64,000 nt of DNA from Lytechinus variegatus (GCF_018143015.1 NC_054741.1:37228510-37292509), one strand, 5' to 3'; positions 11,801 through 23,547 are shown, numbered from the stretch's first letter. Notes: generated from the sequence alone by a model not told the origin. Numbers and translations: made by a program.

Positions 11801-12738
11801 TCAGGGAGAGTGTTAGCCTGAGCTCCAGTATCTATCTTGAACTCAACTAGCTCATTATTGACTCTCAAATTGACTTTCCACTCTTCCTTTGATTCATGTT
11901 CCTGTGAATCAACTGAACAAATCATGAAACCATCTGAATCTACCTTTAAGTGTTGCAATTCATTGACTTTTGCTACTGGGGTACGACAACACTTAGCAAA
12001 ATGATTTTGCTTACCGCACTTTTTACATGTTTTACCTTGTGCAGGACATTTTTCTTTGGTATGTCTATTACCACATCTTGTACATGTTTTATTGTTAGTA
12101 CGATCTTGAGGTTTTGTTTGTCTTGTTTGGTTTGACTTTTTACCAGAAGATTTCTTATTCTTGCTGAGAGAATCAACCGGAATTGAGGCATTTTTCCCGG
12201 TGGAACTCAACGCTTGGGCCTGCGTTCGAGTTTGTTCAGCAACCCGACAAACTTGCAACGTTTTATCCAATGTGAGATCATCTAGCCTCAACAAATGCTC
12301 TCTTAGACCATCATCTAAGATACCACAGATAATTCTGTCCCGTATAAGACTCTCTTTCAACGAAGAAAACTCACACGACTGTGCACGACTTCGCAATTCA
12401 GTTGCATACTGATCAACACTCTCATGCTCTAATTGTGATCTTGTGAAAAATCTATGTCTCTCATACGTTAGATTACGTTTTGGCATGCAATATTCCTCAA
12501 ATTTGTCCAACACTTTCTCAAGCTTCATGCTCTCATCCTCGGCAAATACAAACGTATTATACAATTCCAAGGCAGCATCACCAATTACGTGTAGAAGCAT
12601 TGATGTTTGTGACTTGTCATCTTTTTCTGACATTCCTGAGGCAACATTGTATAGAGTGAATTTTTGTTTGAATCTTTTCCAATTCTCGGAAATATTTCCC
12701 TTTAAGTCAAGTGGAGGAGGTTGACTTAGATTTGTCAT
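8824..12738 (-). CDS. Single gag-pol polyprotein of the Ty3/gypsy element (1304 aa)
   Basis: One minus-strand frame carries the family's parts in order. Gag-like region to about residue 210; two zinc knuckles (C-x2-C... type) near 219-252; aspartic protease with DTG near 301; reverse transcriptase about 445-680 with the MMDD form of the catalytic box; RNase H to about 850; integrase with an HHCC zinc-binding region near 945-985, followed by the catalytic core. Gag and pol share one frame, as in many Mag-type elements, so no frameshift signal is needed. This is an element protein, not a host gene. Confidence 0.95.
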   Translation of the reverse strand: MTNLSQPPPLDLKGNISENWKRFKQKFTLYNVASGMSEKDDKSQTSMLLHVIGDAALELYNTFVFAEDESMKLEKVLDKFEEYCMPKRNLTYERHRFFTRSQLEHESVDQYATELRSRAQSCEFSSLKESLIRDRIICGILDDGLREHLLRLDDLTLDKTLQVCRVAEQTRTQAQALSSTGKNASIPVDSLSKNKKSSGKKSNQTRQTKPQDRTNNKTCTRCGNRHTKEKCPAQGKTCKKCGKQNHFAKCCRTPVAKVNELQHLKVDSDGFMICSVDSQEHESKEEWKVNLRVNNELVEFKIDTGAQANTLPETIYHKLKPKPKLQKAKVKLTGYYETNIPVKGRCYVQMEYKGIKHSVQCFIIPGNRQPLLGLRTSEELYLVKRVYHVDKQTEIKTGKTVVQDYDNVFVGLGCLPGKHHITLKDNAQPVQHACRKVPFPLQKKLKEELDKMENMNVIKQVDEPTDWVSSLVVVKKKNGQLRVCLDPRDLNRAIKREHYKLPSRAEITSQFAGAKYFSKLDASSGFWQIQLDEDSSKLCTFITPYGRYRFLRLPFGICSAPEVFHKIIHNLFVDIPGVNTMMDDIVVWGSTQEEHDDRLRKVLDIAQKSNLKLNRDKCEFNVNQMTFIGDLISQDGVRPDPKKVAAIRNMARPTCKQDIQRFLGMINYQAKFIPNLSTRSAPLRILLDKKVEWMWENEQEKAWCELKEALMSQPVLHFYDSTKPTKISADASKNGLGAVLLQQHEQNWHPIAYASRAMTDAETRYAQIEKELLAITYGCEKFHQYIYGQKIEVETDHKPLIPLFVKSLADCPLRIQRLLIRVQRYDLKVSYTPGKYMFTADTLSRAVDPKAELNVETEEDIRVYVDMIVQAMPVTSNKRQEIVEETKKDVELQELLATIRNGWPESKQQCPARIKQYWNIRSELSEADGIIFKGSKIVIPTSMRRYILNQVHEGHLGIEKCKKRAREVIYWPRINADITEMVQNCTSCLMYKPKQQAESLNPHAVPNRPWEKIAVDLFTLNKREYMVVVDYYSQFIEVCTLTSTTSKAVINHMKAIFARHGTPCELMSDNGPQFASQEFKSFAKEWDFHHTTSSPHYPQSNGLAENAVKIVKNLILKSQHSGQDIHRALQVYRSSPIACGKSPAELLYNRQIRSNLPMLDTLLNNQQIDTKSVRGRKDEQKVKQKERFDKHAHDLPKLKPGDHVILQDMKTNTWSQHGIIKSVNNHNRSYQIETATGEIRRRNRRHLRPDPRHQAESIPLPTQDDFELDDSTEAEPASDVRASSSPSRTTRSGRVVKPPDRLNL

Positions 12739-13221
12739 GTTGTCTGTTGTTGTCTTTGTTTCTGTGTATCGTTAATGTTAGTAACTTTGTCTTACTTTTT
12801 TAGTTTAGTAACTTTAACATACCAATATCACTTGTGCATATACTCATGAACAGTATAATAATTAGCAAGTATTTGTATCTTTCCAACAATTATGTTTGCT
12901 CAATTATACTACTTTCACTGAGATATAATGTTCATGTCCCATAAACGTCACGCTAACTGTCCGTCATACTGTAATTTGGCCAGGCACATTCATGCACTCC
13001 AAATCCATACAACGACATAGCCAACTACTATGGACATAACATCACACATACAGCAATGGTCATTCACTGATACACATGAATACAATAAGCTCTTTGTCTT
13101 TCACCATCTCTCTCCTCACGGGGGTTAGGGAGAAAATGGAATGAACTGGCCTGATTTCAATGATTCCTCCATCTCAAAGCTCGGTGGGTTACTCAGCATA
13201 ATAATGCAGGATCTGACACCA

Positions 13222-13426
13222 TGGTTGGAACTTAGGTTATATAAATCAAAAGTCCAGTAGGCAGTTCTTTAAACGTATATACAACAGACATTTATTAGTT
13301 GAGATGCAACAACAATGATCACTACTGCGTCATCTTGGTAGCAGCCATAACTTTCTCCATGCAAGTGGTCACGTGTAATAACAAAGTATAGTCTACGCTT
13401 GCAGACCTTTATCAGTTATCACCACA
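13222..13426 (-). repeat. 5' LTR of the Ty3/gypsy element
   Basis: 205 bp. In element orientation it begins TGTGGTGATAACTG and ends CCAACCA, and is followed directly by the tRNA-Leu-like primer site reading from 13221 downward. Confidence 0.95.
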
Positions 13427-13431
13427 GATAC

Positions 13432-14277
13432 CATGGCCATAAAATGTGATGTCTTTTTACACACCCCCCCCCCCCCCACCCACTCCATCCTCATTCAATC
13501 TTCAGCATCCAATAACACACCCCCAAAACAGATATTAAACAAGGAGGATGCCACACAATAATTCGTCAGACAAGACGATCGAATTTGCCCAGCACGATCA
13601 GTATGCGCCTTTACTGAGGGCCATCGGTCACATGACTAAAAATATGCCAATCTGTGAAGTCAACGAACTTTCTGACGTGACATCACAATGTGATCTGCGC
13701 AGAACTAAAACTTTCGTCCAATCGTTGCGCCGTAACCAAGGGAATGGTCACGGCGCACCTGTTTGTTTAGTTCTGCATAATGCGAATGTTTCATTCGCGT
13801 TGAAATGACTTCCGCACACGGGATTTGGCCTTTATTTATGAGATTTACTTCATATTATCATACGTCTTTATTAGGAAACTGAGATTTGTTTGCTGTTTCA
13901 GAAAGAAGGGAAACATAATGTGTTTGAGGTAAATAATAAACACATTATTATGACGATTTTTTTTTATCATTAATTTCGGAATGGAAGGTGTCTTTTTTTT
14001 TGTTTCAAGGTCAATAGCCATAATTTCTTTACGACCGTCATAATACTAGAGTGAGCATTGACTGTTTTATTGATAAATTCAACATCCATCGCTCTCCACT
14101 TCAAAATGATGATAAAACTTTAAAAAAGGATAGCTCTCCAATACTACTGAACTGCAGCTTTAACCGCTTCGTTTTTATTTTTTACCTACTATATACACCC
14201 TACACTATTATCTCATGCTACTTCTACAGCTAGTGATATGACTGATGTCGCTTTAACAAGAATGCTTGAAAATGTAT
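13432..14277. other. Intergenic, no gene recognised
   Basis: Holds a poly-C tract (13465-13480) and one 86-codon plus-strand frame (13548-13808) with no recognisable family, no splice context and no repeat relatives in the window. Confidence 0.4.
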
Positions 14278-14440
<163 letters not shown>

Positions 14441-17378
14441 CAGTGTTGTGGTGCCTTGATGCTCGGCCTTGGCCTTAAGGCGCCTTAAGGCCTATTTTTT
14501 CAAAGCCTTGGCCTTGAACATTCAAGCCTTGGCTTTGAGAGGGCCTTGGCCTTGGCCTTGAGGATTTTGAGCCTTGAAATTTCAAGGCATTTTCAAGGCA
14601 TTTTCAAGGCTTTTTCAAGGCATTTTGTATTTTGTACTTTCATTTGTTTTATAAAAGTAATTATAAATGTTTCAATTGTTCTGTATATCTAATGACACTA
14701 AATACTACCAGTCAGCAGCAGCAGAAGCAGTAAGTGTACTTAGCAGTGCCATCAATTGCAATTATCATCACATAATTATGTAACAAAGAGAAGTGATGAA
14801 AATTAATATTTTTATTGGTAATATGATGTAATCATGACTAATAAGGATAATGACAATATCAATTATAATGATAATTATGATTAGGATTATAGTCAGTGGC
14901 GTAACTACAGGGGGGGGCACGTGCCCCCCCCCCATCAGCTGACTAAAAAAAGGAGGAAAAGAGGGAGAAAGGAAGAGAAACGTAGTGGGAAAGAAGACAT
15001 TAATGTTCATTATAATGTTATAATTATGTTATGTTACATTACATAAGAAACATTTTTTTCATATAAATGAAACATAATTGGCTCAGGGCATATATGTCTT
15101 CATTGTTCCTGGTTCTCCCATTGTCTTTTTACCGAGATATATAACCCTGTTATACTAAAACCTCCCGTTTTCAAGTCAATATACACCAAACTACCAAATA
15201 TATTTCCTCGCACTTCAAGTTATTCTTTTACATGTACAATAGTATGCTTCTTTTTCATGAATACTTTAAGTGATTGTCCCATTTTAAGGTCTTAATATAA
15301 AACATTTCCTGTCCGTGCTTACATTCGCAGTAGTGGATTGGTGAAAGATGTCTGCTCTCCATCAATTCCTAGAATGAGTCCTTAAAATGTCCCTTTTTCT
15401 GTTTTCTGATCTAAATATCAAAAATTTTCAGCTCGCGCTTCGCGCTCGCATCATTTGGTTAGTGAACTACGTAAGGTCTTCTTGAATTCCTACAAACAAG
15501 CCTTAAAATGCCCCTCTTCAGGTCCGAATTTCCTAAATTTTCAGCTTGCGCTTTGCGCTCGCAAGATTTGATTAGTGAGATGGGTATGTTAATCATGATT
15601 ACAAGTGCTTTATGTGCATGTTATGTGCATGTAATTCTAACAAAATCAGCAAGCGTTTATTGGCACTCCCATTAAATGACTATGGTGAGATGTGTATAAT
15701 CTTAATAGATAAAAGATTCCTAAAATATAATCCTTAAAATCTTCCTGTTTGGGGTCAATATTTACAAAAATTTCAGTTCGCGCTTCGCGCTCGCATTATT
15801 TAGCGAGACAGGTACGTATCATGATTACAAAAGATTGATTGTAATGTCCCTTTTTAGGTTTGAATATCAAAAATTTTAAGCTCGCGCTTCGCGCTCGCAA
15901 TAATTGACTAGTGAGATACATGTCCGTTTATTGGCACTGTCCTTATAAAAATATCTCTATTAGGTCAGTATACCTGGCAACTGGGCGCGCTTCGCGAGCT
16001 CACTAGGCAGTTCCAAGTTTTTGCTGGTGTCCCCCAATGCCGTGACCCACGGTACGCCACTGATTATAGTGATTTTATGACAGGAATAATTCTGACAGAT
16101 CTGACTGCAATTTTGAGAACAATTTTCATAAAAATAGCTTACTCTAAAGAATGATAACAAGGTTGATTTCTATTCCATTAGGTTTTCCTTGTATTATTTT
16201 CTTTGACCAACAAGAATGTTTTAAGTCTTAATGATATTCTGAAAAGATTCGGTAAACTTGAACACAAACTTCAATTTCGTCATTTCCAAATGGGCTATGG
16301 CATCAATGGCATGATGAGCCAAAAAGTTTTTGAGGGACCAAGCATGGCATACAGAGCAAAATTTTAGGTTTCAAAATCAACAAATTTTTGGATTGTGCTT
16401 GCATAAATTATTGTTAAGTAAGGTTCGCATTCAATTTACACAAAAAAATGCCTAGTTTTTAGGTCGGAATATTACAAATTTTTGAGCTCGCGCTCGCATT
16501 ATTTGATTAGTGAGTTATGTATCCTATTTATGAGTCACCAAATGCAGTCCAGAACAGCTTCCTTTTGTGGTCAGTAAAAATTTCAGCTCGTGTTTTGTGC
16601 TCGCGTTAATTTGTTTAGTAAGATGCACACCTTTTTCATGATTACAAAAACAGCTCGAAATATTTAAATTTCATTTCTTATTACAACATCTCGCAAGGAT
16701 GCCCTTTTAACAGTGATTAGCACCATAATTGACCCAAAATCGAGTTTTACAACTTCAAAATTGATTTTTTTTTCAAAACCACTTGCTCGCTATGCTTTCT
16801 ATAGCGGGAAATTAAAGCCTAAATCAAAATATCTGTCTTATCAATTAGAAATCACTTAAAAAAGCTTTGCTGAACTGCACCAAAATTCTCATTTTGACTT
16901 TGTAAGTGCATTTTTGGCTTTGACCTCCCCCCCCCAAAAAAAAAACATTCTGCCTCCCCTGTACCAGGTAGAGGAGAAAGACATATGTTGAGAATGGGCA
17001 TGCGAGGATCAGATCACCTTGGTAACAATAATTATTGCAATGTGAATCGCCTAGAACAATAATTAAATGTTTTTATGTCTAAATCTACATCATGAAATTA
17101 TTTTCGTTTTAAATGTACAAGGGTCAAAAATTTTGCTCGCTCACACCTTTCATACATTTGGTCCTGTGTGTCATGTATGCCGCCTAAGCATTGTTGTCTA
17201 ATTTTTTTCCATATATTGTACAATTGAAATGCCTTGGCCTTGGCCTTGAGGTTTTCAGGCCTTGGCCTTGGCCTTGAGTTTCCATGCCTTGGCCTCAGCC
17301 TTGGTTATTGAAGCCTTGGCCTTGGGTATTAAAGCCTTGGCCTTGGCCTTGGAGGTTTGAGCCTTGACTACAACACTG
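14441..17378. mobile_element. hAT-like element (outer) inserted in a (TAC)n array
   Basis: Begins CAGTGTTGTGGTGCCTTGA and ends TCAAGGCTC in reverse complement, i.e. GAGCCTTGACTACAACACTG at 17359-17378, giving inverted ends of about 20 bp. The flanking 8 bp on both sides are ACTACTAC, consistent with an 8-bp target duplication within the microsatellite. Both subterminal zones are rich in CCTTGG/CCTTGAGG words. After removal of the nested 14894-16062 element about 1.76 kb remain, with no transposase frame. Confidence 0.82.
14894..16062. mobile_element. Non-autonomous hAT element (inner), same family as 6572-7888
   Basis: Ends CAGTGGCGTAACTAC and GGTACGCCACTG, with a perfect 8-bp duplication ATTATAGT (14886-14893 and 16063-16070). 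Length 1169 bp. Its purine-rich block, the GCTCGCGCTTCGCGCTCGC repeats and the CGTGACCCACGGTAC ending match the copy at 6572-7888; the two differ by many small changes and indels, so they are not recent sisters. Confidence 0.92.
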
Positions 17379-17415
<37 letters not shown>

Positions 17416-17433
17416 GCTACTACTACTACTACC
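17379..17433. repeat. (TAC)n microsatellite, right part
   Basis: Continuation of the TAC array beyond the hAT insertion, turning into ACC repeats before 17433. Confidence 0.9.
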
Positions 17434-18438
17434 ACCACCACCACGGCTATACTTCGTCTTCGATTACTACCACGAGTATTTATAATCATACACGACACTC
17501 GAAAAAAATCCCCTAGAGATGTAATAGAGGGAGAGAGAGAGATGGTCCAAGTAATGAACCTTAATTTTTAAATTGAAAATAAATCAAGAAATCAGAGGGG
17601 GGGAGAAGAAAATGATTATTATGCATCATTATTAATGGTATTGATGGGAGAGGCCGGTACATTGTTCAGTTGTCCAGGAAGGAAGGGAAGCAAAAGATGT
17701 TCATTTTATTTATTTTTTTTTATTTTTTTTAATTTATTTATTCATTAACTTATTCTTGAATATTTAAACAGGGTGGCCTGATCAGCATAAAAAACATACG
17801 ATATACGAAAAATATGACAGGACATTATGAGATACAGAATAAGAACAAATAAAAAGTAAAAATACGAGAATATGTTACGAGATACAGATGGCAAGATGCA
17901 TGACATAAATATGCAAAATAGTAACATTAAAAGCTTGTCTTCCTCATGGCTCTGTGATTATATTAATAAATAAAATCATTAAAAAAGACTCTGCAGTGCT
18001 GTAAAGTTTGACGAATATAAGATCCCAATTTTGAATAAATGGTAGAGTGGTTTTGATTTTTTTTTCATATAGATATACAAAGCATTTGGCGCATTTTATG
18101 TGTGAAAAAAGACATTTGCTCTAATAAAAGTGCTGAAAGTTTGAAAACAAACACACGAACCCCTGTTTTATGTTTGTACCTATTAGTTATACATTCCTCT
18201 ACAACTTTACAAAGTTTTGGTGAAAATGACATGGATTTTGAATAAAGTACATCATTCATTGTACTTTTTTAGTTTGTTCTTGAATTTTCACATATTTGTG
18301 ATTGGATTTTTGTTATCTTTTACGCCATTTTTAAGAAATGGCAGTGCTGTTAAACAGAAAAGAGCTAGCAAATAGCACTGTAATAGGCAACGATTCTTAA
18401 CGATACAATTATAAACTCTCTTGCGTAATTGGATGAAA
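17434..18438. other. Intergenic, no gene seen
   Basis: AT-rich, with a (GA)n tract near 17530 and T-rich runs near 17705. Frames on either strand are short and low in complexity. Confidence 0.4.
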
Positions 18439-18519
18439 TTTTCATGGATTTGAACTGAGTAATAGAGGGATCACTACAATGGGTTTAAACCTCTATTACT
18501 CAGTTCAAATCCATGAAAA
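18439..18519. repeat. Perfect 30-bp inverted repeat with a 21-nt loop
   Basis: Arm 18439-18468 (TTTTCATGGATTTGAACTGA and on) is the exact reverse complement of 18490-18519. The loop is 18469-18489. No mismatches were found in the arms. Transcribed either way it would form a strong hairpin of pre-miRNA size. Confidence 0.9.
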
Positions 18520-18689
18520 TAAATGCGAAATTCTTTTGAATGCGCAATTCTTAAGAACATCCAAGCTCTATAGCAAAAAATCAAGCACATGGACCCATGT
18601 TATTTTTGTTGTGCATATTTTGATTATTCAGGTAAGTATCTATGTGGAAAGTTTGTTGAAAATGACATAGATTTCCCTATGTGGAGCAT

Positions 18690-19830
18690 CCTTAAGCTGC
18701 CAGGGGCTTTGCTCCCTAGACCCCACCCGCCGCGGGCTTCGCGCTACGCGAAGAAGGAAAAAAATGAGGAAGAGATGAATTACAGCAAGATATATGTGAA
18801 TAAAATAAGTGGAGGGAAAAATTGGAAAATGAAAAAATCGTGTCATTACATAAAAACTGAAATGTTGCTCTCGCTTCGCGTTCGCATTCCTTGTTCACTG
18901 AGAAAATCTGCTATAACATGGAGCTTTGAATATTCCATTTTAAAGACAATATATGCACAAATTATTTTGCTCGCCATTCGAGTTGCCATTGCATTCTGTT
19001 CATGCTTGCAAAAAAGTAACATCAAAATGTTTCATCGCGCGCCTCGCACTTGTATTAATTGTTTAATTACACCCGTCCTGTACGTGGCAATACCAAAACG
19101 GCTTGTAATGTTCAAATTAATTTCAGGTCAGTCAGAAAATAAAAAAAATCAACTCGTGCTTCGTGCTTGCATCATTTATTTAGATAGATACCCACCCTTT
19201 TTATAGTCATGAAAAGTGCTGAGAATCTCAAGTTTTTGGTCAGAATATCAAAAATTTTCAGCTCGCGCTTCACACTCGCATTGTTAAGTTAGATAGTCAT
19301 CCTGTTCATGGTTACCCAAAGTGCTTAGAATATCAAAACTTTAGGTCAGAAAAAAAATTCAGCTCACAAAAAATTGTTTATATAGATATCCATCGTAATA
19401 ATGGTTACATAAGCTTGTGCTTAAAATTTCAACTTTTGACATGGAATATCAAAACCTTTGGCTCGCGCTACGCTCTTGCATAAATTGTTCAGTTAGATAC
19501 CCGTCCTGCTCATGATTATCACAAGTGCTTATAGAAATATTTAGTTTTAAGGTGGGCATGTCAAAAAAAAATCAGCTCTCGCTTCGCGCTCGCATCAATT
19601 GTTTAGATGCGTTCATGGTTAAAAACAAAGTGCCTAGAATGTTCAATTTTGTGTCGAAATATCAATTTTTTAGCCCGCGCTCCGTGCTTGTAACGTTTAC
19701 TATACATGTAGATACTGTTTAAGATTCATGTTTATGGGGGGGGGGGTCCATTTTTCGAAAAGTACACAGGGATGCCAAAATAAGTCGGAAACACAACTTG
19801 GGTGCAAAATCCTGGCTATGCGCCTGCATT
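18690..19830. repeat. Decayed dispersed element with GCTCGCGCTTCGCGC-type repeats
   Basis: Multiple degenerate copies of the CTCGCGCTTCGCGCTCGC word (for example 18870, 19260, 19573) occur about every 100-300 bp, as in the hAT elements at 6.6 and 14.9 kb. A G-run and 'gggtgcaaaatcctggc' block follow near 19735-19815. Clean ends and a target duplication could not be found, so this is an older or composite relic. A 205-codon frame crossing it (18589-19206) is repeat-derived. Confidence 0.6.
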
Positions 19831-20900
19831 TATATCTCATTTTAATTATTTGTAAAAAAAAACCCCTCAAACTTAGATATATTTTAAATATCAGACACTA
19901 CCCCCTAATCAAAGATTTCTCGAATCAATGTCCCTTTTGACCCATGCAAAAAAATGCGCCCCTCACGAACATGTCCTTTCCCCTTTCATACCTGAAAAGG
20001 ACCCATTATATGTGCCCCCTTAATAGAAAAAAATACAATATTCTAGTTTTAGATGTTAATGACTACTTATAAAGGAAATAACTTGTAACAATTATCGTAT
20101 ATGTGCCTTAGACTAGTTTCATGAGTCATGAGAGTGGGGTAGATAGAGCGTACGTACAGAGGGGGGCGAGGCTATATATGGGGGCTCAATTGCCCCCCCC
20201 CCCCATTTTCACGACCAAGAAAAAAAAGTAAACAAGATATTAAAAGGTAAGAGAGGAGGGTAAAGTATGATATTATTTTTTAATATTATTCTATCACAAA
20301 ATTTGACATTCGTTTTAAAAAGTCAAAATTTATGCTCGCTCGCTTCGCTAGCAACATCGCATCGACAGTTAAGTTCTAACGTAGAGTCGGCAGCCGTTTT
20401 ACTTTTAGACAGATCAGGAAGACCATGAAAACAGCCTATTTAATGGTCAGTAAATAACATTTCACTTGGAATAAAAGTTTCGTGCATCCTGCTTACTCAC
20501 TCTCTTGTTTTTATTAGAATTTTTTTATCCGACGAACGTCACATTTTGATTTTTCTTCATATTTCAGTCAGTTCGTTTAATTTGGTCTTCGTTTTGTCCC
20601 ACATATTGAATATTGTGTTACTGTGACCTGTGTTGTTTGGATTCGCAGTGGCGCGACGCCGCGCGCGCGCTCAGCTCCGGAGGAGCATAGAGCTGTTAGC
20701 TCGATGGGAGGAGGTTTATGTTCGATACACTCAAGAGTAGCCAGGAGGCTTCTCGAGAGTAAAAATCATTTACTAATGTCTGCTTAATTTTACTTTTCAT
20801 GGAGCCAGGCATTCTATTGCAAAAAACCCCTCAAACTTTCACCCCTGAGATTTTTTTCTACAGTACAGAAAAATCAATTCTGGGCCGGGACACTCATTCA
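19831..20900. other. Intergenic, repeat debris
   Basis: Contains a G-run/C-run pair at 20160-20205 like the ends of the hAT family, and a GC-rich patch with (CG)n at 20649-20672. The block around 20738-20890 (CCAGGAGGCTTCT...) is repeated in diverged form at 21658-21800, on the other side of the 20903-21394 repeat. Confidence 0.45.
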
Positions 20901-20902
20901 AG

Positions 20903-21394
20903 TCAAGGTTAATATAATATAACCTTGTTCTCAGTTATAATTATATCTCCATGTGTGACAAAATAAGGGTGGCAACGTTTGGCTTATTTTCTCTTTTTCT
21001 TTGGGGCAAATGCTTGATTTTTTTTACACTGACAGTTTCCATTAGACCTGTTAATTCATACTGCTTGGCTCTTATTTAAATTTGATTCTTTATATCATTT
21101 TTTCTTAATTAAAAATAGAGATAAAAAAATGTGAATTTTCTTGCCATATTACTTTCCACCAATAGAGGGCGTACACAAAAATATGCCCAAAATTCAAGTT
21201 TTTGAGCGCTCTGGTGAATACAAAAATTATTCCCACATTACTAATGATAAATAAATGTATGAAAATTAGTAATTTGGGTCACAAAAGTGATATTTTAATG
21301 ATTTTTTTAGAGTGTGTGCTCTATACAGCATTGGCATACCATAGTCCTACCTGTAGATTCTCCACAGGCCAGATGGTAGCAGTGAACAAGTGGG
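20903..21394. repeat. Dispersed ~490-bp repeat, copy 1
   Basis: Runs from the imperfect hairpin around ATATAACCTTGTTCTC through CCACCAATAGAGGGCGTAC to CCACAGGCCAGATGGTAGCA. It is collinear with 32089-32580 and 56451-56940. No coding frame. All three copies have the same order and orientation. Confidence 0.85.
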
Positions 21395-21457
21395 CCGGGA
21401 TACAACTACCGTACTACTCTTGAGTTGAGAACTTGACGACTCCACCATCTACGACCA

Positions 21458-21534
21458 TGTCTGATATTTGTTTAGACACACTTCTTCAGAGATGGAGAAG
21501 TTTATGTCTAAATATTAAAAAATATCAGACATGG
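21458..21534. repeat. Short inverted repeat
   Basis: CATGTCTGATATTT (about 21458) pairs with AAATATCAGACATG (about 21520), and flanking GACTCC/GGAGTC words extend the stem. Hairpin potential only; function unknown. Confidence 0.6.
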
Positions 21535-22179
21535 AGTCCTCAAGACTAGGATACAACTTTATTTCCGACATTTCTACGCTATCGATTGCAGAATGTTTAC
21601 GCCGCCATTTTGTTTCTCATTGCTCATCGCTAATGTTAGCGAGATCCACTCACTTAGCCAGGAGGCTTCTAGATAGTAAAAATCATTAATGTATGCTTAC
21701 TCTCAACAAAACCAGGGATTCCTTCCCATTCATCTGCACGTACCGCCCCCAAAACCTTAAACTTTCGCCCCCAAGATTTCTACTTCTTACAGATCTAGCC
21801 ATAAATCATGTACATGGGATGCAACTTAATTTCCAACATTTCTACTCTATCAGTTTTATTTTCAAATAAGAATTCATAAAAAGAATGAAAAAAATACTAT
21901 GAAAAGACGGAAGAGACTTGCCCGATGTTTATGCCGCCATCTTGATTCCTATTGTTCTTCCCCAACGTTACAGGACGCACACAGACCAAAATACATGTTT
22001 TTAATGCATTGCTAAAATGCTCTATACAGTGCGTAAAAAAAGTTTTGAAAAGTCTATAAAAACTTTCTATCAAATTATTATATCTAGATTTTGACATTAA
22101 TAGATGCTTATTTTTGAAATGCAATTTAAAAATATATTTTGTTCATGAGGGTACATGGGACGTTTCTGTTGGTGGTTCA

Positions 22180-23207
22180 AAAAGAGGCACCAAAATGGCA
22201 GAAATGAGAAATTCGATGATTAGACTTTTGGGTGTGGCTAATCAGCAGACTTCCTCTTAATCTTTTCATTAGCTTTGCCATAATTTTCAAATTATGCTGT
22301 CAAATTTCATTTACAAATTTATTTACCAATACCTGAATTATTTTGTTTTTCATTTAAACTTTTACCTTTGAATTTTCCTTCATAAGTAAGAAAAGAAAAC
22401 TTTGTCAAACCAAGTAAGACAATTTGCATTATTAATTGGAAGAATTTGTAATTATTCAAATTCTTTTATTATGTGAAACAAATTATGTTATGGTACCTAT
22501 GAAAGAGATGAATCCTATTTCAAGAGGTTATTTAATCCTTCACCAAGTTTAATTACATACATGTGCTTGGCAGGACAAACAAGAAAGGATTCATGTCTTT
22601 CAATGGCAGTGGCGTAGCCTATTGAGTCGATTTTGAAGGAGCAAGATTTGGCAGATCGGGTAAAATGTATTAAAAAGTTGTGAAGCGAGCAAGCAAACAA
22701 TTTCCACTTTTTTAATTAAAATATCAAATTTAGAGATTTTGACATATTTAAAAAATGATATCATATTTCACTTTCTATGTTTTCTGTTATTTTCCTTTCT
22801 ACTTTTTTCTCGGTCATGATTTTTTGTTTATTCACATGTATTTTATTAATTGTTTTTTTTTTTGGGGGGGGTGGCACCCGATCCCCCACTGATCAGTATG
22901 CCACTGTTCTAAGGCACCATAACCTTTGTAGCACACAATGAAAGGATTTGAAAAAAAAATTGATGCTCTCCCATACTTTTTTTTTTGCTTAGAGAAGGAA
23001 TATTCAAAGCTGAAAGAGAACATATTAAAAACGAACAACAACAGAACTATTCAAGCAAGTAAGTAGATTTGGAAACAAATTTTGACCGCATAATTTGAAA
23101 ATTATGGCAAAGATAATAAAAAGGTTAAGAGGAAGTCTGCTGATTAGCAAGGAGTCCGACCATCATATTCATCATTTTATGCCATTTTGGCGCAAGCCTC
23201 CCTCTTA
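22180..23207. repeat. Large foldback element with ~150-bp arms
   Basis: The left arm (about 22180-22330, with AATCAGCAGACTTCCTCTTA) reappears in reverse complement at about 23065-23207. The best-matching stretch includes GCCATAATTTTCAAATTATG on both sides. The arms enclose roughly 730 bp with no coding capacity, including the small hAT at 22607-22906. Confidence 0.75.
22607..22906. mobile_element. 300-bp hAT-type MITE inside the foldback element
   Basis: Ends CAGTGGCGTAGCC and CAGTATGCCACTG are inverted. The flanking 8-mers TTCAATGG and TTCTAAGG match at 6 of 8 positions, a decayed target duplication. A G-run just inside the right end resembles the larger hAT family. Confidence 0.7.
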
Positions 23208-23547
23208 ACCCCAGACAAAAACATTCCTTGTTCACTCAAGCATGAACGAAACTAAAGTATTTTAATGGCATTTGAATGATAAGACCTCAGAGCACCTATT
23301 GACACCAAAATATAGAGGTCATAATTTGAAACAAAAATTTTATAGACTTCAAATCTGTCCTGTTTTTTTTATACACACTGTATAGATGATAATGTCAAAT
23401 AAAATAGATCTACTGAAAAATGACATTCCTGTTACAACTCCTTTTTTATTGCGAATTGCGTTTAAATGATTAGTCTAATAAAAATATTTTGTTGAATTGA
23501 TCTTGCTGTGAACAGGTTTGCTAGATTAAAAACTGATCTTGAACACT

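Larger units (their letters stand above)
8178..13426 (-). mobile_element. Ty3/gypsy LTR retrotransposon, looks whole
   Basis: Element of 5249 bp on the minus strand bounded by two 205-bp LTRs and a 5-bp target duplication GATAC (8173-8177 and 13427-13431). LTR ends are TG...CA in element orientation. Next to the 5' LTR is TGGTGTCAGA, which fits the 3' end of tRNA-Leu, the primer known for sea-urchin SURL-type elements. Next to the 3' LTR is a polypurine tract (AAAGAAAGGGAGG). The two LTRs are about 98-99% identical, so insertion is recent. It looks whole: one open reading frame carries all expected parts. Superfamily is certain; the Mag/SURL-like lineage is an inference from primer site and layout. 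Confidence 0.95.

Noticed and set aside
18589-19206. 205-codon plus-strand frame
   Set aside because: It runs through the GCTCGC-type repeat relic, resembles no family and has no splice or promoter context.
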